A DNA stretch of 64,000 nucleotides from PCRC01 sp017848435 (GTDB lineage: Bacteria > Pseudomonadota > Gammaproteobacteria > Burkholderiales > Burkholderiaceae_C). Shown in pieces: positions 50,085-61,644 of this stretch. A program made the position numbers and the translations under genes. The notes under the pieces were generated by a model, which saw nothing but the letters and a program-made list of their open reading frames with translations, was not told the DNA's origin and searched no databases. Position 1 is the first letter of the stretch. Every line of letters starts with the position of its first letter. The DNA lies in assembly GCA_965284315.1 (NCBI GenBank), contig OZ260072.1:2418001-2482000 (forward strand). Direction: 5' to 3'.

Positions 50085-51073
50085 AAACACCGATCAAACA
50101 CGCACTGGCCGTTCTGGCTTTGGTGGCTGGCAGCACCGCCGGCGCACAGACCCTGCTCAATGCTTCTTACGACGTGGCGCGCGAGTTCTACAAAGACTAC
50201 AACCCGGCGTTTGTGGCCCACATCAAGAAAACCACCGGCAAAGATGTCAAGATTGACCAGGCCCACGGCGGCTCCAGCGCCCAGGCACGTGCGGTGAACG
50301 ACGGCCTGGAAGCCGACGTGGTCACGATGAACACCACCACCGACATTGAATTCCTCGCCGGCAATGGCGTGGTCGCCAAAGACTGGGCCAAGCGTTTCCC
50401 GAACGACGCTTCGCCCACCACCTCGACCATGCTGTTCCTGGTGCGCAACGGCAACCCCAAAGGCATCAAGGACTGGGACGACCTGGTCAAACCCGGCGTG
50501 CAGGTGGTGGTGGTCAACCCCAAGACCGGTGGCAACGGCCGTTATGCCTACCTGGCCGCCTGGGGCTCGGTGCGCGAGAAGGGCGGGACCGAAGCCCAGG
50601 CCGCTGAATTCGTTGGCAAGCTCTACAAAAATGTGCCGGTGCTGGGCAAGGGCGGCCGCGACGCGACCAGCACCTTCCTGCAGCGCAACATTGGCGACGT
50701 GCTGATCACCTTTGAATCCGAGGTGGTGTCCATCGACCGCGAGTTCGGCGCCGGCAAGGTCGACGCGGTGTACCCGTCGTCCAGCATCGTGGCCGAGAAC
50801 CCGGTGGCGGTGGTGGAGCGCACCGTGGCCAAGAAGGGCACGGCCGAGCTGGCCAAGGCCTACCTGGACTACCTCTACTCGGAAGAGGGACAGGAGATTG
50901 CCGCCAAACACGCGCTGCGGCCGCGTTCACCGGCGGTGCTGAAGAAATACGCCAGCACCTTCAAGCCAATCCAGCAGTTCACCGTGGCCAAGTACTTTGG
51001 CTCGCTCAGTGAAGCACAGAAAGTGCACTTCAACGACGGCGGCCAGTTCGACAAGCTCTACACCGTCAAGTAA
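50081..51073 (+). CDS. sbp: Sulfate ABC transporter substrate-binding protein (second copy)
   Basis: This 330-residue periplasmic sulfate-binding protein has a signal peptide (MKTPIKHALAVLALVAGSTA, cleaved about AGA) and Sbp motifs LLNASYDVAREFYKDYNPAF and QAHGGSSAQARAVNDGLEAD. It is the cognate protein of the cysTWA permease: the stop overlaps cysT (TAATG). A second Sbp is at 32987, a probable paralogue. Confidence 0.94.
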   Translation: MKTPIKHALAVLALVAGSTAGAQTLLNASYDVAREFYKDYNPAFVAHIKKTTGKDVKIDQAHGGSSAQARAVNDGLEADVVTMNTTTDIEFLAGNGVVAKDWAKRFPNDASPTTSTMLFLVRNGNPKGIKDWDDLVKPGVQVVVVNPKTGGNGRYAYLAAWGSVREKGGTEAQAAEFVGKLYKNVPVLGKGGRDATSTFLQRNIGDVLITFESEVVSIDREFGAGKVDAVYPSSSIVAENPVAVVERTVAKKGTAELAKAYLDYLYSEEGQEIAAKHALRPRSPAVLKKYASTFKPIQQFTVAKYFGSLSEAQKVHFNDGGQFDKLYTVK

Positions 51074-51954
51074 TGTCCACCGCAGTCCTGACCCCTCCGG
51101 CCCCTGTTGCGGCGCCGGGGAGCCGGCGCGGCAGCAACAACGTGCTGCCCGGCTTCAACCTCACGCTGGGCTACACCCTGCTGTACCTCAGCCTGATCGT
51201 GCTGATCCCGCTGTCGGCGCTGGTGTTCAAGACCTTCACGCTGACGCTGGACCAGTTCTGGGCCGCCATCAGTTCGCCCCGCGTGGTGGCGTCGTACAAG
51301 CTCACCTTTGGCGCCTCGCTGCTGGCCGCTGTCGTCAACCTTGTGTTTGGCCTGCTGGTGGCCTGGGTGCTGGTGCGCTACCAGTTCCCCGGCAAGAAAA
51401 TTGTCGACGCGCTGGTGGACCTGCCGTTCGCGCTGCCCACCGCCGTGGCTGGCATCTCGCTCACCGCGCTGCTGGCCGGCAACGGCTGGGTGGGCCAGTA
51501 CCTGGAGCCACTGGGCATCCAGCTCGCGTTCACCCCCGCTGGCGTCGTCATCGCGCTGATCTTCATCGGGCTGCCGTTCGTGGTGCGCACCGTGCAGCCC
51601 GTGCTGGAAGACGCTGAAAAAGAACTGGAAGAAGCCGCCACCTGCCTCGGCGCGACACGGCTGCAAACCTTTGTGAAAGTCATCCTGCCATCGATATTGC
51701 CAGCGCTGCTGACCGGCTTTGCGATGGCCTTTGCCCGCGCCATTGGCGAGTACGGCTCGGTGATCTTCATTGCCGGTAACGTGCCACTGGTGTCCGAAAT
51801 CACACCGCTGATCATCATTGGCAAGCTGGAACAGTACGACTACGCCGGTGCCACCGCCGTGGCGCTGGTGATGCTGGTGCTCTCGTTCGTGCTGTTGCTG
51901 CTGATCAACGGGCTGCAGGCCTGGCAGCGCAAGTTCACGGAGGCGCCGAAATGA
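51073..51954 (+). CDS. cysT: Sulfate ABC transporter permease CysT
   Basis: This 293-residue inner-membrane protein has six helices and the EAA motif near EEAATCLGATRLQTFVKVILPSILPALLTGF. It pairs with CysW for sulfate and thiosulfate import. The reading frame overlaps sbp upstream and cysW (4 bases) downstream. Confidence 0.95.
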   Translation: MSTAVLTPPAPVAAPGSRRGSNNVLPGFNLTLGYTLLYLSLIVLIPLSALVFKTFTLTLDQFWAAISSPRVVASYKLTFGASLLAAVVNLVFGLLVAWVLVRYQFPGKKIVDALVDLPFALPTAVAGISLTALLAGNGWVGQYLEPLGIQLAFTPAGVVIALIFIGLPFVVRTVQPVLEDAEKELEEAATCLGATRLQTFVKVILPSILPALLTGFAMAFARAIGEYGSVIFIAGNVPLVSEITPLIIIGKLEQYDYAGATAVALVMLVLSFVLLLLINGLQAWQRKFTEAPK

Positions 51955-52859
51955 GCCAGGCTGCCAACACGGTGCGCCGCAAGAATGCGGGCACCACCGA
52001 AGCCACCTGGGTCCGCTACACGCTGATCGGTACCGCGCTGTTGTTCATGGCGCTGTTCCTGGTGCTGCCGCTGGCGGCCGTGTTCGCCGAGGCCTTGCGC
52101 AAGGGGTTTGACGCCTACTGGGCTGCCTTGCAGGAGCCCGACGCGCTGTCGTCCATCAAGCTCACCTTCATCACCGCGCTCATCGCGGTGCCGGTGAACC
52201 TGGTGTTTGGTGTGGCGGCTGCGTGGTGCATTGCCAAGTACGAGTTCCGCGGCAAGTCGGTGCTGACGACCTTGGTCGATTTGCCGTTCTCGGTGTCGCC
52301 GGTGGTGGCGGGCCTGATCTACGTGCTGATGTTCGGCGCGCAGGGCTGGTTCGGTCCCTGGCTGCAGGCGCACGACATCAAAATCATTTTTGCCGTCCCC
52401 GGCATCGTGCTGGCCACCATCTTCGTGACCTTCCCGTTCATCGCCCGCGAGCTGATCCCGCTGATGCAGGCCCAGGGCAACGACGAAGAGCAGGCCGCCA
52501 TCGTGCTCGGCGCCACCGGCTGGCAAACCTTCTGGTACGTGACGCTGCCCAACATCAAGTGGGGCCTGCTCTACGGCGTGATTCTCTGCAATGCGCGGGC
52601 CATGGGCGAGTTTGGCGCGGTGTCGGTGGTGTCGGGCCACATCCGGGGCCAGACCAACACCATGCCGCTGCATGTGGAAGTTTTGTACAACGAATACCAG
52701 TCGGTGGCCGCGTTTGCCGTGGCCTCGCTGCTGGCCTTGCTGGCGCTGGTGACACTGGTCATCAAGTCGGTGGTGGAGTGGCGGCACGAGCGTGAGATGA
52801 AAGCCGCTGCCGATGTCCCGCCCGAGCGCCCCACCGCACTGATTGAAAGCACAACATGA
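51951..52859 (+). CDS. cysW: Sulfate ABC transporter permease CysW
   Basis: This 302-residue permease has six helices and the coupling loop EEQAAIVLGATGWQTFWYVTLPNIKWGLLYG. It is homologous to CysT and overlaps both neighbours by four bases, so the four importer genes are one translational unit. Confidence 0.95.
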   Translation: MSQAANTVRRKNAGTTEATWVRYTLIGTALLFMALFLVLPLAAVFAEALRKGFDAYWAALQEPDALSSIKLTFITALIAVPVNLVFGVAAAWCIAKYEFRGKSVLTTLVDLPFSVSPVVAGLIYVLMFGAQGWFGPWLQAHDIKIIFAVPGIVLATIFVTFPFIARELIPLMQAQGNDEEQAAIVLGATGWQTFWYVTLPNIKWGLLYGVILCNARAMGEFGAVSVVSGHIRGQTNTMPLHVEVLYNEYQSVAAFAVASLLALLALVTLVIKSVVEWRHEREMKAAADVPPERPTALIESTT

Positions 52860-53971
52860 GCATCGAAATCCGCAACGTCAACAAACGGTTTGGCGACTTC
52901 CAGGCCCTGCGCGACGTCAACTTGAACATCGACTCCGGCGAGCTGGTGGCACTGCTCGGCCCCTCGGGCTGTGGCAAGACCACGCTGCTGCGCATCATCG
53001 CCGGGCTGGAAGTGGCCGACGCCGGCAGCATCCATTTTTCGGGCGAAGACACCACCGACGTGCACGTGCGCGAGCGGCAGGTCGGCTTCGTGTTCCAGCA
53101 CTATGCGCTGTTCCGCCACATGACGGTGTTCGAGAACGTGGCCTTCGGCCTGCGTGTCAAGCCGCGCAGCCAGCGCCCGAGCGACGCGGTCATCAAACAA
53201 AAGGTGCACGACCTGCTGAACCTGGTGCAGCTCGACTGGTTGGCCGACCGCTTCCCGTCGCAGTTGTCCGGTGGCCAGCGCCAGCGCATTGCGCTGGCCC
53301 GTGCGCTGGCGGTAGAACCCAAGGTGCTGCTGCTCGACGAGCCCTTTGGCGCGCTGGACGCCAAGGTGCGCAAGGAGCTGCGCCGCTGGCTGCGCCGCCT
53401 GCACGACGAACTGCACGTGACCAGCATCTTCGTGACCCACGACCAGGAAGAAGCGCTGGAAGTGGCCGACCGCGTGGTGGTGATCAACAAGGGCCAGATC
53501 GAGCAGGTTGGTTCGCCGCAAGAAGTTTGGGACCACCCGGCCAGCCCGTTTGTCTACGGCTTCCTCGGGGATGTGAACCTGTTCCATGGCCGCGCCCACG
53601 AGGGCGAGGTGCACCTCGAAGGCATGCGCCTGGACGCGCCCGAGCACAGCGCCGCGCAGGACGCCAAGGCCACCGCTTTCGTGCGCCCGCACGACTTCGA
53701 CATCGCGCGCTACTCGCCCGGCCAGCAGCTCGACGGCACTGGCCGTTCGCGCGGCATCGTCGTGCAGCTCAGCCGCGCCATCGTCATTGGCCCCATTGCC
53801 CGGCTGGAACTGGTGCCAGTGGATGACCTGCCGTCGGGTGAGGATGCTGCCAACAAACTGATCGAAGCCCAGATTCCTGCGCAACAATACCGGGACGCGG
53901 GCTTCCGCGAGGGCGAAACGCTGGTGGTGACACCGCGCCACGCCCGCGTGTTTGTGGAAACGGCGGTCTGA
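52856..53971 (+). CDS. cysA: Sulfate/thiosulfate ABC transporter ATPase CysA
   Basis: This 371-residue ATPase has Walker A GPSGCGKTTLLRII, the signature LSGGQRQRIALARAL, Walker B LLLDEPFGALD and switch VTHDQEEAL. The C-terminal TOBE-like domain (about residues 240-360) regulates many CysA proteins. Typical length; last gene of the importer operon. Confidence 0.97.
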   Translation: MSIEIRNVNKRFGDFQALRDVNLNIDSGELVALLGPSGCGKTTLLRIIAGLEVADAGSIHFSGEDTTDVHVRERQVGFVFQHYALFRHMTVFENVAFGLRVKPRSQRPSDAVIKQKVHDLLNLVQLDWLADRFPSQLSGGQRQRIALARALAVEPKVLLLDEPFGALDAKVRKELRRWLRRLHDELHVTSIFVTHDQEEALEVADRVVVINKGQIEQVGSPQEVWDHPASPFVYGFLGDVNLFHGRAHEGEVHLEGMRLDAPEHSAAQDAKATAFVRPHDFDIARYSPGQQLDGTGRSRGIVVQLSRAIVIGPIARLELVPVDDLPSGEDAANKLIEAQIPAQQYRDAGFREGETLVVTPRHARVFVETAV

Positions 53972-54003
53972 CCCCAGTTGGCGACCGCCCATCAGGAGAT
54001 GGG

Positions 54004-54506
54004 ATGTTGTTGACCTGGATCACCACGGCCCCGCGCCGTGTGTTTGCGCTGATCGGCCTCGTGTGTGTGGCCATGCTGGCCTTTGGCCTGTACCTGCAGC
54101 ACGTGGTGGGGCTGGAGCCGTGCCCGATGTGCATCGTGCAGCGTTACGCGCTGGTGGCTGTGGCGGTGCTGGCAGGGCTGGCGGCGGCCAGCAGGGCAAA
54201 AGGCTTGCAGATCGGTGCCGGGCTGCTGTTGTTGCTCAGCGCCGGCTTCGGCGCCTTTGTGGCCGCGCGCCAGAGCTGGCTGCAGTGGTACCCGCCCGAG
54301 ATCGCCACCTGCGGCCGGGACTTCTACGGGATGATCGAAACCTTCCCGCTGCAACGCGCCATTCCCATGATCTTCAAGGGCAGTGGCGACTGCACCAAGA
54401 TCGACTGGACCTTCCTCGGTGGCAGCATTGCCAACTGGTCGTTTCTGTGTTTTTCGGCCATCGCGCTGCTGGCCCTGGCACTGCTGCTGGCCCGGCGGGC
54501 CAAGGC

Positions 54507-54510
<4 letters not shown>
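54004..54510 (+). CDS. dsbB: Disulfide bond formation protein DsbB
   Basis: DsbB reoxidises DsbA using quinone. This 168-residue inner-membrane protein has four helices, the CPMC pair in the first periplasmic loop (EPCPMCIVQRYAL) and the second pair in CGRDF...GDCTKIDW. An AGGAG precedes ATG 54004. Its stop overlaps that of the convergent argA. Confidence 0.96.
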
Positions 54511-55856
<1,346 letters not shown>

Positions 55857-55927
55857 GGACGGCGAGGTGGGCGGGCTGGGCTGGGTGCTGAAAGTGCGTG
55901 AGGAAAGTGTAGCGCCTGCAGGGGACG

Positions 55928-56914
55928 CTAATCGGGGTTCCGGCACTGGCCCACCTGGGCGTCGCCGCGTTGCCAGCACGGGCTGGGCACCGACAGGTCG
56001 GGCCGTGGGATGCCGCGCAGGTCGATGCGGGCCACCCGGGTGTCAAAGGCCTGCACACCCTGGGCGTCCAGCCGCAGGCGCAGCACCCAGCCCACACGCT
56101 GGCGGTCGTTGTCGGTTTCTTTCATCACAAAGTTGCCCACGCTGTAGACGATGGGCTTGCCCCGGTGGTGCTCGATGTCTTGCGTCACATGCGGGTGGCC
56201 GCCAATCACCGCATCGGCCCCGGCGTCGATCATCTTGCGAGCCAGCTGGCGTTGGCGGGCATTGGCCAGCGGTTCGTTTTCCCAGCCCCAGTGCATCACC
56301 GGGATCACAAGGTCGGCGCGGTGCACGGTGCGTGCGGCGCGGATGTCGGCCACCACCTGTTCGTCTTCGCTCCAGGCGCTGCCGGGCGCGTCGGCATCGG
56401 CCTCAAAGCTGCGGGGCATGAACTCGTTGTAGCCGAGCAGCGCGACGCGCAGGCCCTTGCGCTCGACGATCAGCGGCGTGTGGGCTTCCTTCAGGTTCAT
56501 CCCGCCGCCAAAGTGGCCAAGCCCGGCCTGGGGCAGCAGGCGCAGCATCTCGGCAAACGCGGTTCGCCCGTAGTCGCCGGAGTGGTTGTTGGCCAGCGCC
56601 AGCGCGTCAAAGTGGCGTTTGAGCACCGGCAGCACACGCGGGTGGGCACGGAAGGTGTAGTTCTTGTCGCCCGCCGAACCGGTGGTGGCCACCACACACT
56701 CCAGGTTGCCCACGCGGATGTCGGCGTTTTTGAACAGCGTGGCGAAGCCGGCAAACGGGTCTTGCCCGCGTTGGATCAGCGCGCCCGCCGTGTCGTCCAG
56801 CACGATGTCGCCGGCAAACACCAGCGTCACCGGCGCCTGTTGGCCCGAGGCCGGGGCCAAGCCCCCCAGGCTGACAGCGCACCACAGGCCCACCCGAAAC
56901 AGCCAGCGCTTCAT
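55928..56914 (-). CDS. CapA family poly-gamma-glutamate-like protein
   Basis: This 328-residue protein has a signal peptide (MKRWLFRVGLWCAVSLGG..., cleaved about ASG) and the CapA fold: FAGDIVLDDTAG at the start, ANNHSGDYGRTAF, VMHWGWENEP and GGHPHVTQDIEHHRGKPIVYSVGNF. It is a metal-dependent hydrolase-like protein of the metallophosphatase superfamily. CapA proteins act in capsule synthesis but many, like this lone copy, have unknown roles. Confidence 0.9.
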   Translation of the reverse strand: MKRWLFRVGLWCAVSLGGLAPASGQQAPVTLVFAGDIVLDDTAGALIQRGQDPFAGFATLFKNADIRVGNLECVVATTGSAGDKNYTFRAHPRVLPVLKRHFDALALANNHSGDYGRTAFAEMLRLLPQAGLGHFGGGMNLKEAHTPLIVERKGLRVALLGYNEFMPRSFEADADAPGSAWSEDEQVVADIRAARTVHRADLVIPVMHWGWENEPLANARQRQLARKMIDAGADAVIGGHPHVTQDIEHHRGKPIVYSVGNFVMKETDNDRQRVGWVLRLRLDAQGVQAFDTRVARIDLRGIPRPDLSVPSPCWQRGDAQVGQCRNPD

Positions 56915-57312
56915 GGGGCCACCCCGGAAAGGCTGCAGTTGTACTGCAGTTCGCGCTCCACCGGCCCGGCGTACAGAAACTGCTGGCCGGTGAGGGTGGG
57001 GCCTGTGGCAAACGGTGGCAGGTAGGTGGCCTGCTGCACCAGCACCGGTTGCTGCCGTGTCTCCAGGTAGGCATAGAGCTTCACGTAGTCAACCCGGGTG
57101 GCGGAGCCCACCACCACCGCCTTGAAACGAAACCGCCCGCCGACGCCCACCGCGCGCACGGGGTAGGGGTCGGCCACCGGCGTGGCCTCCAGCAGCTGGG
57201 TGCTGCCGGCGTAGGTGAGCTGGCAGCGCAGCAGCGGGGTGGCTTGCAGTGGCGTGCAGGCCAGGAAAGTGGCCAGGCCCAGAAGCCCTGTGGCGAGACG
57301 GGGGGAAACCAT
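56911..57312 (-). CDS. Hypothetical exported protein
   Basis: This 133-residue protein has a signal peptide (MVSPRLATGLLGLATFLACT..., cleaved about LQA). The mature part has two cysteines (LLRCQLTY and YNCSLS) that could pair, and is beta-rich. No family recognised. It overlaps the CapA-type gene by four bases, so they are co-translated. The gap to the divergent hrpA is 35 bases. Confidence 0.75.
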   Translation of the reverse strand: MVSPRLATGLLGLATFLACTPLQATPLLRCQLTYAGSTQLLEATPVADPYPVRAVGVGGRFRFKAVVVGSATRVDYVKLYAYLETRQQPVLVQQATYLPPFATGPTLTGQQFLYAGPVERELQYNCSLSGVAP

Positions 57313-57347
57313 GCCCGCATTGTGCCGCCACCGATAATTGCGCCCCA

Positions 57348-60300
57348 ATGCCTTCCCCTTTGCACATCGAATTCCCAGAGTCGCTCCCGGTATCGGGCAA
57401 ACGCCAAGAGATCATGGACGCCATCGCGGCGCACCAGGTGGTCATCGTCTGTGGCGAAACCGGCTCGGGCAAAACCACACAGTTGCCCAAGATCGCGCTC
57501 GCCATGGGCCGTGGCAAGCTGAACGCGCCACCCGGCAAGGGGCGCTTGATCGGCCACACCCAACCGCGCCGGATTGCCGCGAGCTCGGTGGCCAAGCGGA
57601 TTGCCGAGGAGCTGAAAACCCCGCTGGGCGATGTGGTGGGCTTCAAGGTGCGCTTCCAGGACCGGCTGAGCCGCGACGCCTCGGTGAAGCTGATGACCGA
57701 CGGCATCTTGCTGGCGGAAACGCAGACAGACCCGCTGCTGAAAGCCTACGACACCATCATCATCGACGAGGCGCACGAGCGCAGCCTGAACATCGACTTC
57801 CTGCTCGGCTACCTGCGCGAAATCCTGCCGCGCCGGCCAGATCTGAAGGTGGTGGTGACCTCGGCCACCATCGACGCGCAGCGTTTTGCCGACCACTTCG
57901 CTTCGGCCAAAGGGCCGGCGCCGGTCATCATGGTCTCGGGCCGCATGTACCCGGTGGAGCAGCGTTGGCGGCCCTTTGAAGAATCGCGTGAATACGACCT
58001 CAACGACGCGATTGCCGACGGCGTGGACGAACTCTGGCGTGACGTGCACCACGGTGGCGACATCCTTGTCTTCTTGCCTGGCGAACGCGAAATCCGCGAG
58101 GCTGCCGACCACCTGCGCAAACACCTGAGCCACCAGCCGGTGATGCGCAATGCCGAGGTGCTGCCGCTGTTCGCCCGGCTCTCACAGCCTGAACAAGACC
58201 GCATTTTTGAAGGCCACACCGGCCGCCGCATCGTGCTGGCCACCAATGTGGCCGAAACCTCGCTCACCGTGCCCGGCATCCGCTACGTGATTGACGCCGG
58301 CACCGCGCGCATGAAGCGCTACAGCTTTCGCAGCAAGGTGGAGCAGTTGCTGGTGGAGCCGATCAGCCAGGCCGCCGCCAACCAGCGAGCCGGCCGCTGC
58401 GGCCGGGTGGCCGACGGCATCTGCATCCGGCTGTACGACGAAAAAGACTTTGCCGGCCGGCCGCGCTTCACCGAGCCCGAGATTCTGCGCAGCTCTTTGG
58501 CCGGCGTGATCTTGCGGATGAAGTCGCTGCACCTGGGCGATGTGGCGCAATTCCCGTTCATCGAGGCACCGTCCGGCCGGGCGATTGCCGACGGTTACCA
58601 GTTGCTGGCCGAACTCGGCGCGGTGGACGACGCCAACGAACTCACCGCCATCGGACAGGAGCTGTCCCGTCTGCCGCTCGACCCGCGGGTGGGCCGGATG
58701 ATTCTGGAAGCCCGGGGCCGCAGCGCGCTGACCGAGGTGCTGGTGATCGCCAGCGCCCTGAGCGTGCAGGACGTGCGCGACCGCCCAATGGACGCCCAGG
58801 CCCAGGCCGACCAGGCGCACGCCAAGTTCGACGACGACAAGAGCGAGTTCAGCGGCTACCTGAAGCTGTGGGACTGGCTGGACAAGTCGCGCGGTGGCCA
58901 CGGCACCGAGCACAAGCTCAGCAACCGCCAGTACGAGCAGCTGCTGCGGCAGAACTTCGTCAGCGTGCGCCGGGTGCGCGAATGGCGCGACATCTACAGC
59001 CAGTTGCACACCGTGGTGGCCGAGCACAAGTGGCGGCTCAACACCGCACCGGCCAGCTACGAGCAACTGCATTTGTCCATGCTGGCCGGCCTGCTCGGCA
59101 ACATCGGCTGCAAGCTGGACGACGAGGACGTCTACCTCGGCGCGCGGGGCATCAAGTTCTACCGCCACCCCGGCGCGCACCTGGCCAAGAAGCCGGGCCG
59201 CTGGATTGTGGCCGCCGAGCTGGTGGAAACCACCCGGCTGTTCGGCCGCGGCATCGCCAACATCGACCCGGCCTGGCTGGAGCAGGTGGGTGGGCATCTG
59301 CTCAAAAAGCAGCTGCTGGAGCCGCACTGGGAAAAGAAGGCTGGCGAGGTGGTGGCGCTGGAACGGGCCACGCTGTACGGGCTGGTGGTCTACAACGGCC
59401 GGCGCGTCAACTTCGGCCGGGTGGACCCGCAGGGCGCCCGCGAGGTCTTCCTCCGCGAGGCGCTGGCCGGTGGCAACTGGGACACCAAGCTGCCCTTCCT
59501 GGCCGCCAACCAGACAATGATTGCCAGGGTGGAGGAGCTGGAACACAAGTCGCGCCGGCAGGACGTGCTGGTGGACGACGAGCTGATCTACGCCTTTTAT
59601 GACCAGCATGTGCCGGCCGATGTGCACAGCGGCGCCAGCTTTGAGCGCTGGTACAAAGACGCGGCCAAGGCGCAACCCAGCCTGCTGCTGCTGACCCGCG
59701 ACGAGCTGATGCGCCACGAGGCCGCCGGCATCACCACCAGCGCCTTCCCCAAGACGGTGCGGCTCGGCGGCGTGGACTGCGCGGCCGAGTACCTGCACGA
59801 ACCCGGTGACGCGAAAGACGGCCTCACCGTCAGCGTACCGCTGTTTGTGCTGAACCAGGTGAACGACGAGCGCTGCGAATGGCTGGTGCCCGGCATGCTG
59901 CGCGACAAGGTGCTGGCGCTGTTGAAAAGCCTGCACCAGAAGCCCCGCTCGCGCTTCGTGCCGCTGCCCGACAGCGCCACCCGCATCGCCGGTGAGCTGA
60001 ACGCGCCCGAGTTGTTTGGCCAGGGCAGTCTGACCGACGCGCTGCTGAAAATCGTGCGCGCCGCCACCTCGCTGGACGTGAAGCGGGCCGACTTCAAGCT
60101 CGACATGGTGCCCGCCCACCTGTTCATGAACTTCCGCGTGGTCGACGAACACGGCCGCCAGCTCGGCACCGGGCGGAACCTCGGCGCGCTGAAGGCCGAG
60201 CTGGGCGCGCAGGCCCGGGGGGCGTTTCAGGCCCTGGCGGGGCTCAAAGTGGCCTCCAACGCGCCTGCGCCAACGAATTTTGAATCAAATCGGCCTCAAG

Positions 60301-61247
60301 CCTCAGTGAAATCTGGCAGTTCAGCTATAGAAAAAGGAGCAAAATCGACGCCTGTAGCCACCGCCCGGGCCGAACAACGCTACACCGCCTGGACCTTTGG
60401 CGAGCTGCCGGAACTGATGGAAATCAAAAAGGGTGGGCAAACGCTGATCGGCTTCCCGGCGCTGACCGACCAGGGCGACGCGGTGGGCATCGAGGTGTTT
60501 GACGAGCCCGAGGTCGCCGCCGCACGCCACCGCGCCGGGCTGCGCCGGCTGTTTGCGCTGCAGCTGAAAGACGCGCTGAAGTACCTCGAAAAGAACATCC
60601 CCGACCTGCAGAAAATGGCGGTCAGTTTCATGCTGGTGGGCCGCGCGGCGGACAACACCGGCGGCGGCACGCAGGAAGAGCTGCGCGCCCAGATCATCGA
60701 CGTGGCGCTGGACCGCGCCTTCCTGCTCGACCCGCTGCCCACGGGGGAGGCCGACTTCAAGCGCCGGCTGGACGAAGGCCGGGGCCGGCTGACCCTGATT
60801 GCCACCGAAGTCGCCCGCCTGGCCGCCACCGTGCTGGCCGAATACGCCACCGCGCTGCGCAAGGTCAAAGACACCAAGAACGCGCCCGAGGCCACCGCCG
60901 ACGCCACGCAGCAGCTGCAAAAACTCATGCCCAAACGCTTCTTGCCACTCACGCCCTGGGCGCAGTTGCAGCACTACCCACGCTATTTGAAGGCGGTGAC
61001 GTTGCGGCTGGAGAAATACCGGGCCGACCCGGCGCGTGACGCCGCCAAACTGGCCGAGCTGCGCCCCCAGGAGCAACGCTACTGGCGGCTGGTGGCCGAA
61101 CGCAAGGGGGCGGTGGACGCGCGGATGCAGGAATTCCGCTGGCTGCTGGAGGAATTGCGGGTGAGCTTTTTTGCGCAGGAACTGCGCACGCCCCAGCCGG
61201 TGAGCGTGAAGCGGCTGGAGAAGGTGTGGGGCCAGCTCAACAGCTGA
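57348..61247 (+). CDS. hrpA: ATP-dependent RNA helicase HrpA
   Basis: This 1299-residue DEAH-box helicase has Walker A GETGSGKTT, the DEAH box in IIIDEAHERS, TSATID, the QAAANQRAGRCGRVADG motif VI and the long C-terminal DUF3418 region of HrpA. Length matches the E. coli protein (1300). Residues ~976-1000 are a low-complexity linker (NFESNRPQASVKSGSSAIEK), encoded by a copy of the dispersed repeat that does not break the frame. The ATG at 57348 is close to the divergent gene, so the leader is short. Confidence 0.96.
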   Translation: MPSPLHIEFPESLPVSGKRQEIMDAIAAHQVVIVCGETGSGKTTQLPKIALAMGRGKLNAPPGKGRLIGHTQPRRIAASSVAKRIAEELKTPLGDVVGFKVRFQDRLSRDASVKLMTDGILLAETQTDPLLKAYDTIIIDEAHERSLNIDFLLGYLREILPRRPDLKVVVTSATIDAQRFADHFASAKGPAPVIMVSGRMYPVEQRWRPFEESREYDLNDAIADGVDELWRDVHHGGDILVFLPGEREIREAADHLRKHLSHQPVMRNAEVLPLFARLSQPEQDRIFEGHTGRRIVLATNVAETSLTVPGIRYVIDAGTARMKRYSFRSKVEQLLVEPISQAAANQRAGRCGRVADGICIRLYDEKDFAGRPRFTEPEILRSSLAGVILRMKSLHLGDVAQFPFIEAPSGRAIADGYQLLAELGAVDDANELTAIGQELSRLPLDPRVGRMILEARGRSALTEVLVIASALSVQDVRDRPMDAQAQADQAHAKFDDDKSEFSGYLKLWDWLDKSRGGHGTEHKLSNRQYEQLLRQNFVSVRRVREWRDIYSQLHTVVAEHKWRLNTAPASYEQLHLSMLAGLLGNIGCKLDDEDVYLGARGIKFYRHPGAHLAKKPGRWIVAAELVETTRLFGRGIANIDPAWLEQVGGHLLKKQLLEPHWEKKAGEVVALERATLYGLVVYNGRRVNFGRVDPQGAREVFLREALAGGNWDTKLPFLAANQTMIARVEELEHKSRRQDVLVDDELIYAFYDQHVPADVHSGASFERWYKDAAKAQPSLLLLTRDELMRHEAAGITTSAFPKTVRLGGVDCAAEYLHEPGDAKDGLTVSVPLFVLNQVNDERCEWLVPGMLRDKVLALLKSLHQKPRSRFVPLPDSATRIAGELNAPELFGQGSLTDALLKIVRAATSLDVKRADFKLDMVPAHLFMNFRVVDEHGRQLGTGRNLGALKAELGAQARGAFQALAGLKVASNAPAPTNFESNRPQASVKSGSSAIEKGAKSTPVATARAEQRYTAWTFGELPELMEIKKGGQTLIGFPALTDQGDAVGIEVFDEPEVAAARHRAGLRRLFALQLKDALKYLEKNIPDLQKMAVSFMLVGRAADNTGGGTQEELRAQIIDVALDRAFLLDPLPTGEADFKRRLDEGRGRLTLIATEVARLAATVLAEYATALRKVKDTKNAPEATADATQQLQKLMPKRFLPLTPWAQLQHYPRYLKAVTLRLEKYRADPARDAAKLAELRPQEQRYWRLVAERKGAVDARMQEFRWLLEELRVSFFAQELRTPQPVSVKRLEKVWGQLNS
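60275..60346 (+). repeat. Copy of dispersed ~60-bp repeat inside hrpA
   Basis: GAATTTTGAATCAAATCGGC, CTCAAGCCTCAGTGAAATCT, then GCTATAGAAAAAGGAGC. The middle word AAGCCTCAGTGAAATCTGGC differs from the copy at 22681 at only a few bases. It is read in frame and gives the linker NFESNRPQASVKSGSS. Confidence 0.75.
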
Positions 61248-61257
61248 GCCGGTGGGC

Positions 61258-61644
61258 TCAGGCGCTCATCTGGCGCTGGCTGCGCGCAATGCAAAAGTCG
61301 ATCAGCGCGTCGATCTGGTTGGACTTGTCAAACACCGCGTCCACGCCCAGTGCCAGGCAGCGCTTGCGCATGTCTTGCGTGGCGTAGTTGCTCAGCACAA
61401 TCACCGCCTGTTTGGGTGAGCGTTTGCGGCAGGCCTGGACCACGCCCAGGCCACTGCCTTTTTTCAGGAACAGGTCAACGATGGCCAGATCCCAGCGGTC
61501 GGCATGCCGGGTCAGCCAATTCGTGCCCTCGGACTCGTTTTCGGCGGCACCCACGGTCTTGACCTGGGCCAGTTCTTCCAAAGTGTCGATCAGGTTTTCC
61601 CGGATCGTGGGGTTGTCTTCAACCACGTAGGCGCGCAATGCCAT
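61258..61644 (-). CDS. Single-domain response regulator
   Basis: This 128-residue protein is a lone CheY-like receiver: VVEDNPTIRENL near the start, the phospho-acceptor aspartate in LAIVDLFLKKGSGLGV, NYATQ-like switch serine/threonine region (VLSNYATQ) and the lysine in VFDKSN. No output domain. ATG 61642-61644 follows GAAAGGC; the upstream ATG (61668) is less well placed. The partner kinase is not in the window. Confidence 0.88.
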   Translation of the reverse strand: MALRAYVVEDNPTIRENLIDTLEELAQVKTVGAAENESEGTNWLTRHADRWDLAIVDLFLKKGSGLGVVQACRKRSPKQAVIVLSNYATQDMRKRCLALGVDAVFDKSNQIDALIDFCIARSQRQMSA